A DNA stretch of 64,000 nt from Actinomadura rifamycini DSM 43936 (GTDB lineage: Bacteria > Actinomycetota > Actinomycetes > Streptosporangiales > Streptosporangiaceae), in assembly GCF_000425065.1 (NCBI RefSeq), contig NZ_KE384300.1, positions 596,559-660,558 of the forward strand, in the 5' to 3' direction. Under the pieces are notes generated by a model that saw only the letters and a list, made by a program, of their open reading frames with translations, was not told where the DNA came from and made no database searches. The stretch's first letter is position 1, and each line of letters opens with the position of its first letter. This document shows, piece by piece, positions 16,575-25,916 of the stretch. A program made the position numbers and the translations under genes.

Positions 16575-16628
16575 ATGCAGGTCGAACCGCTGCACGAGCG
16601 ATGGCGGGGCCGGTCCATCCTCTGCTGA
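16575..16628 (+). CDS. Candidate 17-residue leader peptide before trpB
   Basis: A short frame reads MQVEPLHERWRGRSILC and stops at 16628, 40 bp before trpB. It is preceded by TAGGGT (16563-16568) 6 bp before the ATG, the same leaderless layout seen at many genes in this window. One Trp codon is present at position 10, fewer than in classical attenuator peptides. Streptomyces trp clusters are known to have small genes between trpC and trpB (trpX, trpM); equivalence is not shown. It may be only a promoter with a chance frame. Confidence 0.35.
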   Translation: MQVEPLHERWRGRSILC

Positions 16629-16668
16629 CCGGACACCTCCCACACGCCACGACAGGACACGTTCTCTC

Positions 16669-17903
<1,235 letters not shown>

Positions 17904-17907
<4 letters not shown>

Positions 17908-18716
17908 CCGTCAAGACCGCCTACGACCGGGCCAAGGCCGAGGGACGCGCCGCGCTCGTCGGCTACCTGCCCGCCGGGTTCCCCACCTACGAGGGCGCCG
18001 TCGACGCCGCGAAGACCATGGTCGACGCCGGCTGCGACGTCATCGAGATCGGCCTGCCCTACACCGACCCGATGATGGACGGCCCCACCATCCAGGACGC
18101 CGTCCACCGCGCCCTCGTCGGCGGGATCCGCGTCGCCGACGTGTTCCGCACCGTCGAGGCCGTCGCCGCGACCGGCGCGCCGACGCTCGTCATGACCTAC
18201 TGGAACCCCGTCGACCGGTACGGCGTGGACGCGTTCGCCCGCGACCTCGCGTCCGCCGGCGGGGCCGGGCTCATCACCCCGGACCTCACCCCCGAGGAGG
18301 GCGGCGACTGGCTCGCCGCGTCCGACGCGCACGGCCTCGACCGGGTGTTCCTGGTGGCGCTCAGCTCCACCGACGAGCGCATCGAGACGATCACCAGCGT
18401 GTCCCGCGGGTTCGTGTACGCCGCGTCCCTGATGGGCGTCACCGGTGCCCGCGGCGCCGTCGACACCGGCGCGCCGCGCCTCGTCGAGCGCACCCGGACG
18501 CTGATCGACAAGGGCGGCGCGGACCTGCCCATCGGGCTCGGGCTCGGGGTGAGCGACGGCGCCCAGGCCGCCGAGGTCGCCGGGTTCGCCGACGGCGTCA
18601 TCGTCGGCTCGGCGTTCATCCGCCGCCTCCTCGACGCGCCCGACGCCGCCGCCGGCCTCGCGGGCGTCCGCGCCCTCACCGAGGAGCTCGCGGCGGGCGT
18701 CCGCCGCGGCGCCTGA
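17904..18716 (+). CDS. trpA: Tryptophan synthase alpha chain TrpA
   Basis: TrpA cleaves indole-3-glycerol phosphate and passes indole to TrpB. The 270-residue barrel keeps the catalytic Glu in VIEIGLPYTDP and the catalytic Asp in MMDGPTIQ, with phosphate-binding loops GLGLGVSDG and VIVGSAFIRR. Its GTG start overlaps trpB by 4 bp. It is the last gene of the trp block, and a strong hairpin follows 37 bp after the stop. Confidence 0.97.
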
Positions 18717-18752
18717 CCGCCCCGGCCGGAGCACGGCCGGACGCACCACCGG

Positions 18753-18793
18753 ACGTCCCCGGGAACCGCCCGCGCGGCGGCGCCCGGGGACGT
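18753..18793 (+). terminator. Terminator of the trp block
   Basis: ACGTCCCCGGG (18753-18763) pairs perfectly with CCCGGGGACGT (18783-18793). The 19-nt loop holds a smaller GC stem. There is no U-run, as is common for terminators in GC-rich actinobacteria. Confidence 0.65.
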
Positions 18794-18839
18794 TCCGCAT
18801 CCATCCGGGAACGAACGGGCGGCACCGATCGGTTGATGC

Positions 18840-18867
18840 TTGTGGGACCGCCGCACTCCCGTAAGGT
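18840..18867 (+). promoter_or_regulatory. Candidate promoter for the VKOR gene
   Basis: TTGTGG (18840-18845) and TAAGGT (18862-18867) are 16 bp apart, about 35 bp upstream of the VKOR start. Confidence 0.4.
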
Positions 18868-18902
18868 GAGTTCGCCAGCGGAGGCGGTCCCGGAGGATCA
18901 CG

Positions 18903-19397
18903 ATGACGCAAGAGATGACGGCGGAGGAGCGCGGCGGCGCGGCGGCGGGAGCGCCGGCGCGCCCGTTGTGGTTCCTGGTGCCGGCCTGGCTGCTGACGAT
19001 CGCCGGGCTCGGGATCTCCGGCTACCTGACCGTGACGCACTACGACGACGCGGCGCTGGTGTGCTCGGAGTCGTCGACGGTCGACTGCCACGCGGTCACG
19101 TCCAGCGAGTACGCGGCCCTGCTCGGCATCCCGATGCCGTTCCTCGGGCTGGCCTTCTTCGTCGGGTTCGCCGCGCTGATCACCCCGTGGGCGCTGCGGT
19201 CCGAGTGGCCGCCGCTGCGCTGGGGGCGGATCGCGAGCACGGCGGTCGGCGTGCTGTTCGTCGTCTATCTCGTGACCGTCGAACTCGCGGTGCTGCATAA
19301 GATCTGCCTGTGGTGCACCGGTGTGCACGTCATCGCTACCCTGCTCTTCGTCCTCGTTCTGTTCGACGAATTCCGGCGGATCGGTCAGGTCGACTGA
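18903..19397 (+). CDS. Vitamin K epoxide reductase (VKOR) family protein
   Basis: The 164-residue membrane protein has four or five helices and the four VKOR cysteines: Cys54 and Cys62 in the outer loop (VCSESSTVDC) and the CxxC pair Cys135/Cys138 (ICLWC). Bacterial VKOR re-oxidises DsbA-like proteins and passes electrons to quinone, replacing DsbB. Two DsbA-like genes follow directly, which supports this role. ATG 18903 is preceded by GGAGG. A GC hairpin at 19404-19428 lies between it and the first DsbA-like gene. Confidence 0.92.
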   Translation: MTQEMTAEERGGAAAGAPARPLWFLVPAWLLTIAGLGISGYLTVTHYDDAALVCSESSTVDCHAVTSSEYAALLGIPMPFLGLAFFVGFAALITPWALRSEWPPLRWGRIASTAVGVLFVVYLVTVELAVLHKICLWCTGVHVIATLLFVLVLFDEFRRIGQVD

Positions 19398-19403
19398 GCA
19401 GGA

Positions 19404-19428
19404 CGCGCCGGCCGGTCCGGCCGGCGCG
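19404..19428 (+). terminator. Hairpin after the VKOR gene
   Basis: CGCGCCGGCCGG (19404-19415) and CCGGCCGGCGCG (19417-19428) form a nearly continuous palindrome just after the VKOR stop. It could terminate or attenuate transcription before the DsbA-like gene. Confidence 0.5.
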
Positions 19429-19530
19429 AACGGCCGGCGGGACGACCGGCCGAGGCGACCGGCAGGGACGACCGAACCGCCGGGACCGCGCCGCCCCACC
19501 CGGCGCGGCCCCCCACGCATAGGAGTGTCA

Positions 19531-20382
19531 ATGAGCAAGGCCGCACGGGAGCGGTCCGCGCGGGAGCGCCTGGCCGCCGAGCGCAAGCGGCAGGCCGCGC
19601 GGGCGAAGCAGCGGCGGCTGCTCGCCATCGTCATCGGCTCGGTGGTCGCGGTGGCCGTCGTGGTCGTCGGCACCGTTCTGATCATGGAGCAGCGGGACAA
19701 GAACAACACCGCCGTCGCGCACGAGGGCAAGCTCGCCCCGCTGACCCGGCAGGACGACGGCTCGATCGTGATGGCGCAACCGGGCGTGGAGAAGCCGGTC
19801 CTGGAGGTCTTCGAAGACTTCCAGTGCCCCATCTGCAAGGACTTCGAGGAGGCCACCGGCGAGACGATCGAGAAGCTCGCGCTCGACGGCAAGGTCAAGG
19901 TCGTCTACCGGCCGTTCCACCTGTTCGGCCAGCAGCGGGACCCGATCAAGATCAACTCGCTGCGGTCGGCGAACGCGGCGGCCTGCGCGCCCGCCGACAA
20001 GTGGGTCTCCTACCACGACGCGCTGTTCGAGTTCCAGCCGCGCGAGGGCAGCGAGGGCTTCGCGCCCGACGACCTCGTCAAGTGGGGCCGCGACATCGGC
20101 ATCACGGACGCGAACTGGGAGTCGTGCGTGCGGGACATGAAGCAGGAGGCCAAGGTCCAGCAGATGACGACGTACGCGCTCGAGCAGCGCGGCGTCGAGG
20201 GCACCCCGTCGGTGTGGCTGGACGGCAAGCAGCTCGACAACGGCATCGCGATGAACCCCGCGACGCTGCGCGCCACCGTCGACGCCGCCGCCGCTGCCGC
20301 CCCCTCGCAGTCGCCGTCCGCGTCCCCGTCGGAGTCGCCGTCCGCCTCGCCCTCCGCGTCCGGCGAGGGCTCCGAGGGCTGA
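19531..20382 (+). CDS. DsbA-like membrane-anchored thioredoxin-fold protein (CPIC)
   Basis: The 283-residue protein has a basic N-terminus, one membrane helix near residues 29-51, and an outer DsbA-type thioredoxin domain. The redox motif is CPIC (Cys99/Cys102) in FEDFQCPICKDF, and the cis-Pro loop is GVEGTPSVWLDG. The C-terminus is a Ser/Pro tail of repeating SPSAS/SPSES units. It should introduce or shuffle disulfides in secreted proteins and be re-oxidised by the VKOR encoded upstream. AGGAG stands 6 bp before the ATG. It is a paralogue of the next gene. Confidence 0.9.
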   Translation: MSKAARERSARERLAAERKRQAARAKQRRLLAIVIGSVVAVAVVVVGTVLIMEQRDKNNTAVAHEGKLAPLTRQDDGSIVMAQPGVEKPVLEVFEDFQCPICKDFEEATGETIEKLALDGKVKVVYRPFHLFGQQRDPIKINSLRSANAAACAPADKWVSYHDALFEFQPREGSEGFAPDDLVKWGRDIGITDANWESCVRDMKQEAKVQQMTTYALEQRGVEGTPSVWLDGKQLDNGIAMNPATLRATVDAAAAAAPSQSPSASPSESPSASPSASGEGSEG

Positions 20383-20404
20383 CCGCCCGGCCCGCCCGAT
20401 CGGA

Positions 20405-20452
20405 CGACGCGCGCCGCACGCCCCGCGAACACGGAGCGTGCGGCGCGCGTCG
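20405..20452 (+). terminator. Strong hairpin between the two DsbA-like genes
   Basis: A 17-bp perfect stem: GACGCGCGCCGCACGC (20406-20421) pairs with GCGTGCGGCGCGCGTC (20436-20451), with one further C-G pair outside and a 14-nt loop. The two DsbA-like genes may therefore be separate transcription units. Confidence 0.65.
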
Positions 20453-20526
20453 CAGCGTGTGGGGAAGGCTCCCCGTCGGTACGCTCGGACCTGCTTTGAC
20501 AGTCAGGCCGATCGGGGGATCGAAGC

Positions 20527-21378
20527 ATGGCCGACAATGAGCGTTCCGCGCGCCGCCGGCTCGCGGACGAACGTGCACGGGACGCCGCCAGCGCGAAACG
20601 GCGCAGGGCGCTCATGGTGGTGCTCGGCGCCGTCGCGGCGGCCGCCGTCGTGGTCGCCGTCGTGGTCATGGTGACCGGCCGGCAGAGCGGCCCCGACCCC
20701 GTCGCCGAGTACGACGGCCCGCTCGCGCCCGCCGCACGCCAGCAGGACGGGTCGGTCGCGATGGCGAAGCAGGGCGTGGCCGCGCCCGTCCTGGAGATCT
20801 ACGAGGACTTCCAGTGCCCCGCCTGCCGCGCCCTGGAGAACCGCCTCGGCGCGACGGTCAAGGAACTGGCCGCCGAGGGCCGCGTGAAGGTCGTCTACCG
20901 GCCGTTCCAGCTCTTCCAGCAGGACCCGCTGATGTCGAACTCGCGCCGCGCCGCGAACGCCGCCGCGTGCGCGCCCGCGGACCGCTGGGTGGCCTACCAC
21001 GACAAGCTGTTCACCCACCAGCCGCCGGAGGGCGACGAAGGGTTCACCGACGACCAGCTCGTGTCCTGGGCGGCCGAGGTGGGCATCACGGGGCAGGCGT
21101 TCGACACCTGCGTCCGGCGGATGCAGAAGATCGAGGAAGTCGAGGACGCCACCGCCGCCGCCGGGCGCGCCGGCGTCGACTCGACCCCGTACCTGGCGCT
21201 GAACGGCCGCAAGCTCACCGGTGACGCGCTCACCCCGGAGGGGCTGCGCGACGCCGTCGCCGACGCGCGGGGCGGCACCCCGACACCGACCGGCAGCGCG
21301 TCCGGCGACATGTCCGGCAACGCCGCCGGAACGGGACGGGACACCGCCGGAACCGGCAACGCGGCGATGCGGGCATAG
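20527..21378 (+). CDS. DsbA-like membrane-anchored thioredoxin-fold protein (CPAC)
   Basis: The 283-residue paralogue of the preceding gene has a membrane helix near residues 29-49, the redox motif CPAC (Cys97/Cys100) and the cis-Pro loop GVDSTPYLALNG. A Gly/Thr-rich C-terminal tail replaces the Ser/Pro tail of its neighbour. The shared blocks VKVVYRPF, ANAAACAPAD and EGFxxDxLVxW indicate gene duplication. The different dipeptide between the cysteines suggests a different redox potential or partner. It lies 42 bp upstream of lgt. Confidence 0.9.
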   Translation: MADNERSARRRLADERARDAASAKRRRALMVVLGAVAAAAVVVAVVVMVTGRQSGPDPVAEYDGPLAPAARQQDGSVAMAKQGVAAPVLEIYEDFQCPACRALENRLGATVKELAAEGRVKVVYRPFQLFQQDPLMSNSRRAANAAACAPADRWVAYHDKLFTHQPPEGDEGFTDDQLVSWAAEVGITGQAFDTCVRRMQKIEEVEDATAAAGRAGVDSTPYLALNGRKLTGDALTPEGLRDAVADARGGTPTPTGSASGDMSGNAAGTGRDTAGTGNAAMRA

Positions 21379-21419
21379 CGGGGCACGTGAGGGCGCCGGA
21401 GGCGGTAACGTCAACGCTC

Positions 21420-22685
21420 ATGCAGCCGCTCGCCTACATCCCGAGTCCCTCGCAGGGCGTCTGGCACCTCGGGCCCGTCCCGATCCGCGCCTACGCCATC
21501 ATGATCATCATCGGTATCGTCGTCGCCGTATGGCTGGGCGAGCGGCGCTGGGCGGCCAAGGGCGGCCAGCCCGGCACGGTCATCGACGTGGCGGTCTGGG
21601 CCGTGCCGTTCGGCCTGGTGGGCGGCCGGCTCTACCACGTGCTGACCGACTACCAGCGGTACTTCGGCGCGGACGGCGACCCGATGCGGGCCCTGCAGAT
21701 CTGGGAGGGCGGACTCGGCATCTGGGGCGCGGTGGCGCTCGGCGGGGTCGGCGCCGCCATCGGCTGCCGGACGCGCGGCGTGTCCCCGTTCGCGATGGCC
21801 GACGCCGTCGCGCCCGGCATCGCGCTCGCGCAGGCGATCGGCCGCTGGGGCAACTACTGGAACCAGGAACTGTACGGGCGGCCGCTGGACGCCTTCTGGG
21901 CGCTGGAGATCGACCAGGACAACCGGCCCCGGCTGGCGGACGGCATCACCCTCGACCCCGAGTACGCCGACATCGCCACCTACCACCCGACGTTCCTCTA
22001 CGAGTCGCTGTGGTGCCTGGGCGTCGCCGTGCTGGTCATCTGGGCGGGCCGCCGCTTCAAGCTGACCCACGGCCGCGCGTTCGCGCTGTACGTCGCCGGG
22101 TACACGGTGGGCCGGTTCTGGATCGAGTCGCTGCGCATCGACGACGCCCACGAGATCCTCGGCATGCGGCTGAACAACTGGACGTCGATCGCCGTGTTCC
22201 TGGCGGCCGTCGCCTACATGTACTTCGCCCGCAACCGCACCGGCCCGGAGAATGTCGGCGCCGAGCTCGCCGGGGACGTCCCGGGCGGGGCCCCGGAGAA
22301 GCGGGCCGACGGCGCGTCCGCGACGGCCGAGGGCGGGGACGGCGGCGCCGCGGAGCCGGAGAAGCCGGCCGAGCCGGTGGACGACGCGCCCGAGGACGAC
22401 GCCCCGAAGGACTCGCCGGAGGACGACGCCCCGAAGGACGAGGCGAAGGACGACGCCCCGAAGGACGCCCCGAAGGACGAGGCGCCTCGGGACGACCGTC
22501 CCGAGGACGCGGCCCCCGCGGCGGACGGGCCCGAGGACGGCGAGCCCGAGGACGGGAAGCCCGGGGATGGGAAGGCCGAGAACGGGAAGGCCGAGGACGT
22601 CGAGGCCGCGGAGGGCGCGGCCGCGGACGAGGCGGCCGCGGACGGCGAGACCGAGGACGCCCGGTCCGTCAAGGACGGCAAGTAG
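21420..22685 (+). CDS. lgt: Prolipoprotein diacylglyceryl transferase Lgt with long acidic tail
   Basis: Lgt moves diacylglycerol from phosphatidylglycerol to the lipobox cysteine of prolipoproteins in the membrane. The core (about residues 1-275) has seven helices and the Lgt signature GRWGNYWNQELYGRP beginning at Gly141, plus HPTFLYESLW. The remaining 145 residues are a charged cytoplasmic tail rich in Asp, Glu, Pro, Ala and Lys, with tandem DDAPKD units; this is far longer than the core enzyme needs. TAACGT (21406-21411) lies 8 bp before the ATG, a leaderless layout. Confidence 0.95.
   Translation: MQPLAYIPSPSQGVWHLGPVPIRAYAIMIIIGIVVAVWLGERRWAAKGGQPGTVIDVAVWAVPFGLVGGRLYHVLTDYQRYFGADGDPMRALQIWEGGLGIWGAVALGGVGAAIGCRTRGVSPFAMADAVAPGIALAQAIGRWGNYWNQELYGRPLDAFWALEIDQDNRPRLADGITLDPEYADIATYHPTFLYESLWCLGVAVLVIWAGRRFKLTHGRAFALYVAGYTVGRFWIESLRIDDAHEILGMRLNNWTSIAVFLAAVAYMYFARNRTGPENVGAELAGDVPGGAPEKRADGASATAEGGDGGAAEPEKPAEPVDDAPEDDAPKDSPEDDAPKDEAKDDAPKDAPKDEAPRDDRPEDAAPAADGPEDGEPEDGKPGDGKAENGKAEDVEAAEGAAADEAAADGETEDARSVKDGK
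22380..22493 (+). repeat. Tandem repeat encoding DDAPKD units in the Lgt tail
   Basis: Imperfect copies built around GACGACGCCCCGAAGGAC occur in a row, with GAGGCG and CCGAAGGAC spacers. They encode acidic units such as EDDAPKDSP and KDDAPKDAPKDE. Such in-frame repeats expand or contract by slippage. Confidence 0.7.
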
Positions 22686-22699
22686 GGGCGGCCTGACCG

Positions 22700-23398
22700 G
22701 TGACGGCGGAGAACCACCACGAGCACCGCGACGTCACCGGCGGCTGGCTGCGGCCCGCCGTGTTCGGCGCCATGGACGGCCTGGTCTCCAACTTCGCGCT
22801 GATCGCGGGCATCGCGGGCGGTTCGGGGAGCCCGCGGGTGGTGCTGCTCGCGGGCCTGGCCGGGCTCGCCGCCGGGGCGTTCTCGATGGCGGCCGGGGAG
22901 TACATCTCCGTGGCGTCCCAGTCGGAGCTGGCCGAGGCCGAGATCGAGATCGAGCGCATCGAGCTGGCCCGGCACCCGATCTCCGAGCAGCGGGAGCTGG
23001 CGCAGGTCTTCGAGGCGCGCGGGGTGGACCCCGAGACCGCCGCCGAGGTCGCGCGGCAGCTGTCGCGCGACCCCGACGACGCCCTCGAGGTGCACGCCAA
23101 GGAGGAGATCGGCGTGGTGCCCGGCGAGCTGCCGTCGCCGCTGCTGGCGGCCGGGTCGTCGTTCCTGTCGTTCGCGGTGGGCGCGCTGCTGCCCGTCCTG
23201 CCGTACCTGCTGGGCGCGGCGTCGCTGTGGCCCGCCGGGGTGGTCGCGGCGCTGGGGCTGTTCGGCGCCGGGGCGCTGGTGTCGCGGGTGACGTCGCGCG
23301 CCTGGTGGTTCGGCGGGCTGCGGCAGCTCGCGTTCGGCGCGGCCGCCGCGGCGATCACCTACGCGGTGGGCGCGCTCATCGGGACCAACGGCGTGTAG
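22700..23398 (+). CDS. VIT1/CCC1 family transporter
   Basis: The 232-residue protein matches the VIT family of Fe2+/Mn2+ transporters: FGAMDGLVSNFALIAG at the first helix (about 21-36), AAGEYISVASQSELAEAE after the second helix, a cytoplasmic helical domain rich in Glu (about 75-140, likely metal-binding), and three C-terminal helices ending GALIGTNGV. In bacteria such proteins export or sequester iron or manganese; the metal is not determined here. The start is GTG 22700, 14 bp after the lgt stop, so co-transcription is likely. Confidence 0.9.
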   Translation: MTAENHHEHRDVTGGWLRPAVFGAMDGLVSNFALIAGIAGGSGSPRVVLLAGLAGLAAGAFSMAAGEYISVASQSELAEAEIEIERIELARHPISEQRELAQVFEARGVDPETAAEVARQLSRDPDDALEVHAKEEIGVVPGELPSPLLAAGSSFLSFAVGALLPVLPYLLGAASLWPAGVVAALGLFGAGALVSRVTSRAWWFGGLRQLAFGAAAAAITYAVGALIGTNGV

Positions 23399-23507
23399 TC
23401 GGCCGCGCGAAGGCGGCGCCGCCCCCGAAACGTGACCTAGGGCCATCCAGGGGACAAAACCTCCTTTCCGGCCCGCGAGGTGCGCTCCGACCGCTAAGCT
23501 CCCGGGC

Positions 23508-24305
23508 GTGATCGAGGCACGTGACACTGGTTCCCCCGGGACGGCGCGCAAGGGCGGGCGGGACATCCGGCCGGAAGGCGGCGGCAAGTCCGGTTCGAAG
23601 CGTCCCGCTCCCAAGCTGCTGTTCGGTGCGGCCGCCGCGCTCGTCGTGGTGGCCGTCGCGGTCGTGGCGGTCGTCCTGGTGACGGGCGGCGGTGAGGAGA
23701 AGGCGCCGGCGGTCGCGAAGGTCGCGCCGACGGCCTACACCCCGGACTACAACGGCGCGAGCTTCGCCAAGATCGCTTCGCGGGAGGCCGACCAGCGGGC
23801 GGTCACCGAGGCCGAGGCGTTCGGCGGGTCGGCCAAGAGCCTCGCCAGCGGCCCGTACACGTTCACGCAGGCCGGCGCCGAGCTCACCGACTGCAAGAGC
23901 GTCACCTGGGGCGACCGCCTCCAGCAGGACCTGGCCGCGCACGGCTGCACGCAGATCGGCCGCGCCGCCTACGTCAGCGCCGACAAGAAGCTGCTCGGCC
24001 AGTTCATCGTGGTCAACATGAAGGACAAGGCCGGCGCCGACCAGGTCATGCGGACCCTCGACCCGGCGACGAACGCGGGTTGGATCGTCCCGCTGAACCC
24101 CGAGGGCGCCCCCGCCTTCGGGAAGGGGTTCAGCGCCGCCTACGCCCGCAACTACGGCCACTACGCCGTGATCACCTGGGTGCAGCGGGCCGGCGGCGGG
24201 CAGCCCGCGTCGCTCAACGAGATGATCGACGTGAGCCTGGCCGTCGAAAAGCCCGCCGACTTCGTGTGGGCGCGGCTCGGCCTGGCCGACGAGGCCGGCC
24301 GGTGA
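23508..24305 (+). CDS. Membrane-anchored protein of unknown function, paralogue A
   Basis: I do not recognise a named family. The 265-residue protein has a basic N-terminus, one membrane helix near residues 38-60, and an outer domain of about 200 residues. It shares a scaffold with the next gene: READQRAVTEAEAFGGSAKSL, a Cys pair (LTDCKSVTWG and AAHGCTQIGRAAY), AFGKGFSAAYARNYGHYAVITW. The two cysteines, conserved in both, could form a disulfide. TAAGCT (23495-23500) lies 7 bp before the GTG start, a leaderless layout. The domain resembles no enzyme I can name. Confidence 0.72.
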   Translation: MIEARDTGSPGTARKGGRDIRPEGGGKSGSKRPAPKLLFGAAAALVVVAVAVVAVVLVTGGGEEKAPAVAKVAPTAYTPDYNGASFAKIASREADQRAVTEAEAFGGSAKSLASGPYTFTQAGAELTDCKSVTWGDRLQQDLAAHGCTQIGRAAYVSADKKLLGQFIVVNMKDKAGADQVMRTLDPATNAGWIVPLNPEGAPAFGKGFSAAYARNYGHYAVITWVQRAGGGQPASLNEMIDVSLAVEKPADFVWARLGLADEAGR

Positions 24306-24387
24306 CGCGGGCCGTGCGGGCGCGCCGGACCCCGATGCGGGCCGGGACGCGCGTGTCACCGGCCCGCGGGCAGTAGTCTGCGCCGTC

Positions 24388-25887
24388 GTGGAGTCCGATG
24401 AGCCAGGCCGCCGCCCCGGCGGCCCCCGCCGCGCCCCGATGAGCCGACCCGCCCGGCGCCAGCCCCCGCCGCGCCGCACGTCCGGACGGACGGGCGCGGC
24501 GCCGCGGCGACCCCGCCCGGCGGGCGGCCAGGCCCGCGGCGGCCGTCCCGGCCCCGCGCCCCGGCCGGCCCCCCGCCCGGAGGCGGGCTACGGCGATCCC
24601 GGCCACGGCGACTCCGGTCATCCCGATCAGGGCTACGCCAACCCCGGTTACGCCGCTCAGGGCTATGCCGATCAGGGGTACGCCGATCAGGGGTACGCGG
24701 ACCCCGGCTATGGCAGCCCCGGCTATGGCAACCCCGGCTACGGTGATCCCGGCTACGCGGACTCCGGTTACGCGGGTCCGGGGTACGCCGACCACGGTTA
24801 CGACGCGGGATACGGGGACCCCGGCGGCTACCAGGAGGGCCCGTACTCGGAGGAGCCGTACCCGGAGGAGCCGCCCCCTGCCGCGCGGCGCCGCGGCGGA
24901 CGTCCCGGCAACGCACGCACCGGGGGAGGGGCGGGCAAGGCCGGCAAGGGCAAAGGCGCCGCGAAGAACGGCAGGAACGCCAAGGCCGGCAAGGGTGCGA
25001 AGGGGGCCGAGAGCGCCAAGGGGCCGAAGGGCCGCAAGCGCGGGCCGGTTCCGCGGTCCGGCGTGCCCGGGGTGCCCGGGGCGTCCGACGGGCCCGGCCC
25101 GGACGGGCGTGCGCCGCGCGCCGGTCGTCCGGTGGCGCAGCGGCTCGCGGCGCTCGGGCCGAAGGCGTACTTCGCCGCGGCCGGCGCGCTGGCCGCCGTC
25201 GTGCTGCTCGGGTTCGGCGCGCTGGCCGTCGCGAGCGGGGCCGACGGCGACGACGCCCGCGGTGCGACGCTGCCGCCGGTGGGCAACGCGGCCGAGACGG
25301 GCCTGTCGCCGACGTCGTACTCGAGTTCGCCGTCGTCCGACGCGTACGGGGGGATCGCCGCCCGCAAGGCGGACGCGAAGCCGCTGACGCTCGGCGAGGC
25401 GTTCCCGAAGAGCGCGCGGTCGCTGACCGTCCCCGGGAGCGAGGTCGAGCTGAAGCTGGCGGAGCAGAAGCTGGACGGCGACTGCGCCGCCGCCGTGTGG
25501 GGCGCGAGCGTGGCCGCCGATCTGCGCCGGGGCGGCTGCAGCCAGGCCGTCCGCGGCCTGTACGCCGACGCGGACGGCGGTTACGGCATGGCGGTCGCGG
25601 TGTTCAACCTGGCGTCGGCGGCGGACGCCGACCGGTTCGTCGCGACGCTCGGCGAGGTGCGCGGCGGCGGGTTCGTCCGGCCGCTGCCGGCCGAGGAGCC
25701 CGCGGCGGAGTTCGGCGCGGGATTCGGCATGGCGCGCGGGCTCGCGCAGGGCCACTTCGCGGTCGTGTCGTGGGCGGCGCGGCTGGACGGCAAGGGCGAC
25801 GCGTCGGACGAGGTGCTGCTGTCGATGCTGATCGAGGGCGGTAAGGCCCCGGCCGTCCTGGCCCGCGCGGCCGGCGCGTCCGGCTGA
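24388..25887 (+). CDS. Membrane-anchored protein of unknown function, paralogue B, with GYxxx repeats
   Basis: The 499-residue protein has four parts. A basic Pro/Arg-rich start (1-66) is followed by about 16 tandem pentapeptides of type GYADQ/GYGDP (67-145). A Lys/Gly/Ala-rich linker (about 165-245) and a membrane helix near 258-282 come next. The outer domain is homologous to paralogue A (RKADAKPLTLGEAFPKSARS, Cys pair DGDCAAAVWG and RGGCSQAVRGLY, FGAGFGMARGLAQGHFAVVSW). The Tyr/Gly repeat is probably disordered and cytoplasmic. TAGTCT (24374-24379) lies 8 bp before GTG 24388. Function is unknown. Confidence 0.72.
   Translation: MESDEPGRRPGGPRRAPMSRPARRQPPPRRTSGRTGAAPRRPRPAGGQARGGRPGPAPRPAPRPEAGYGDPGHGDSGHPDQGYANPGYAAQGYADQGYADQGYADPGYGSPGYGNPGYGDPGYADSGYAGPGYADHGYDAGYGDPGGYQEGPYSEEPYPEEPPPAARRRGGRPGNARTGGGAGKAGKGKGAAKNGRNAKAGKGAKGAESAKGPKGRKRGPVPRSGVPGVPGASDGPGPDGRAPRAGRPVAQRLAALGPKAYFAAAGALAAVVLLGFGALAVASGADGDDARGATLPPVGNAAETGLSPTSYSSSPSSDAYGGIAARKADAKPLTLGEAFPKSARSLTVPGSEVELKLAEQKLDGDCAAAVWGASVAADLRRGGCSQAVRGLYADADGGYGMAVAVFNLASAADADRFVATLGEVRGGGFVRPLPAEEPAAEFGAGFGMARGLAQGHFAVVSWAARLDGKGDASDEVLLSMLIEGGKAPAVLARAAGASG
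24586..24822 (+). repeat. Tandem 15-bp repeat encoding GYxxx pentapeptides
   Basis: About sixteen in-frame 15-bp units encode GYGDP, GHGDS, GYANP, GYADQ, GYADP, GYGSP and similar. One unit is shortened to GYDA. The repeat lies wholly inside paralogue B. Confidence 0.85.
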
Positions 25888-25892
25888 CCCGG

Positions 25893-25916
25893 CGCGGCGC
25901 GGCGGTCCGCGCCGCG
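25893..25916 (+). terminator. Hairpin after paralogue B
   Basis: A 10-bp stem (left arm 25893-25902, GCGGCGCGG at its core) closes a CGGT loop with CCGCGCCGC, starting 6 bp after the stop codon. No U-run follows. Confidence 0.5.

Noticed and set aside
22245..22685. Separate small gene in the acidic tail of lgt
   Set aside because: The tail is in frame with Lgt without a stop or a ribosome site, and its composition is repetitive rather than globular.
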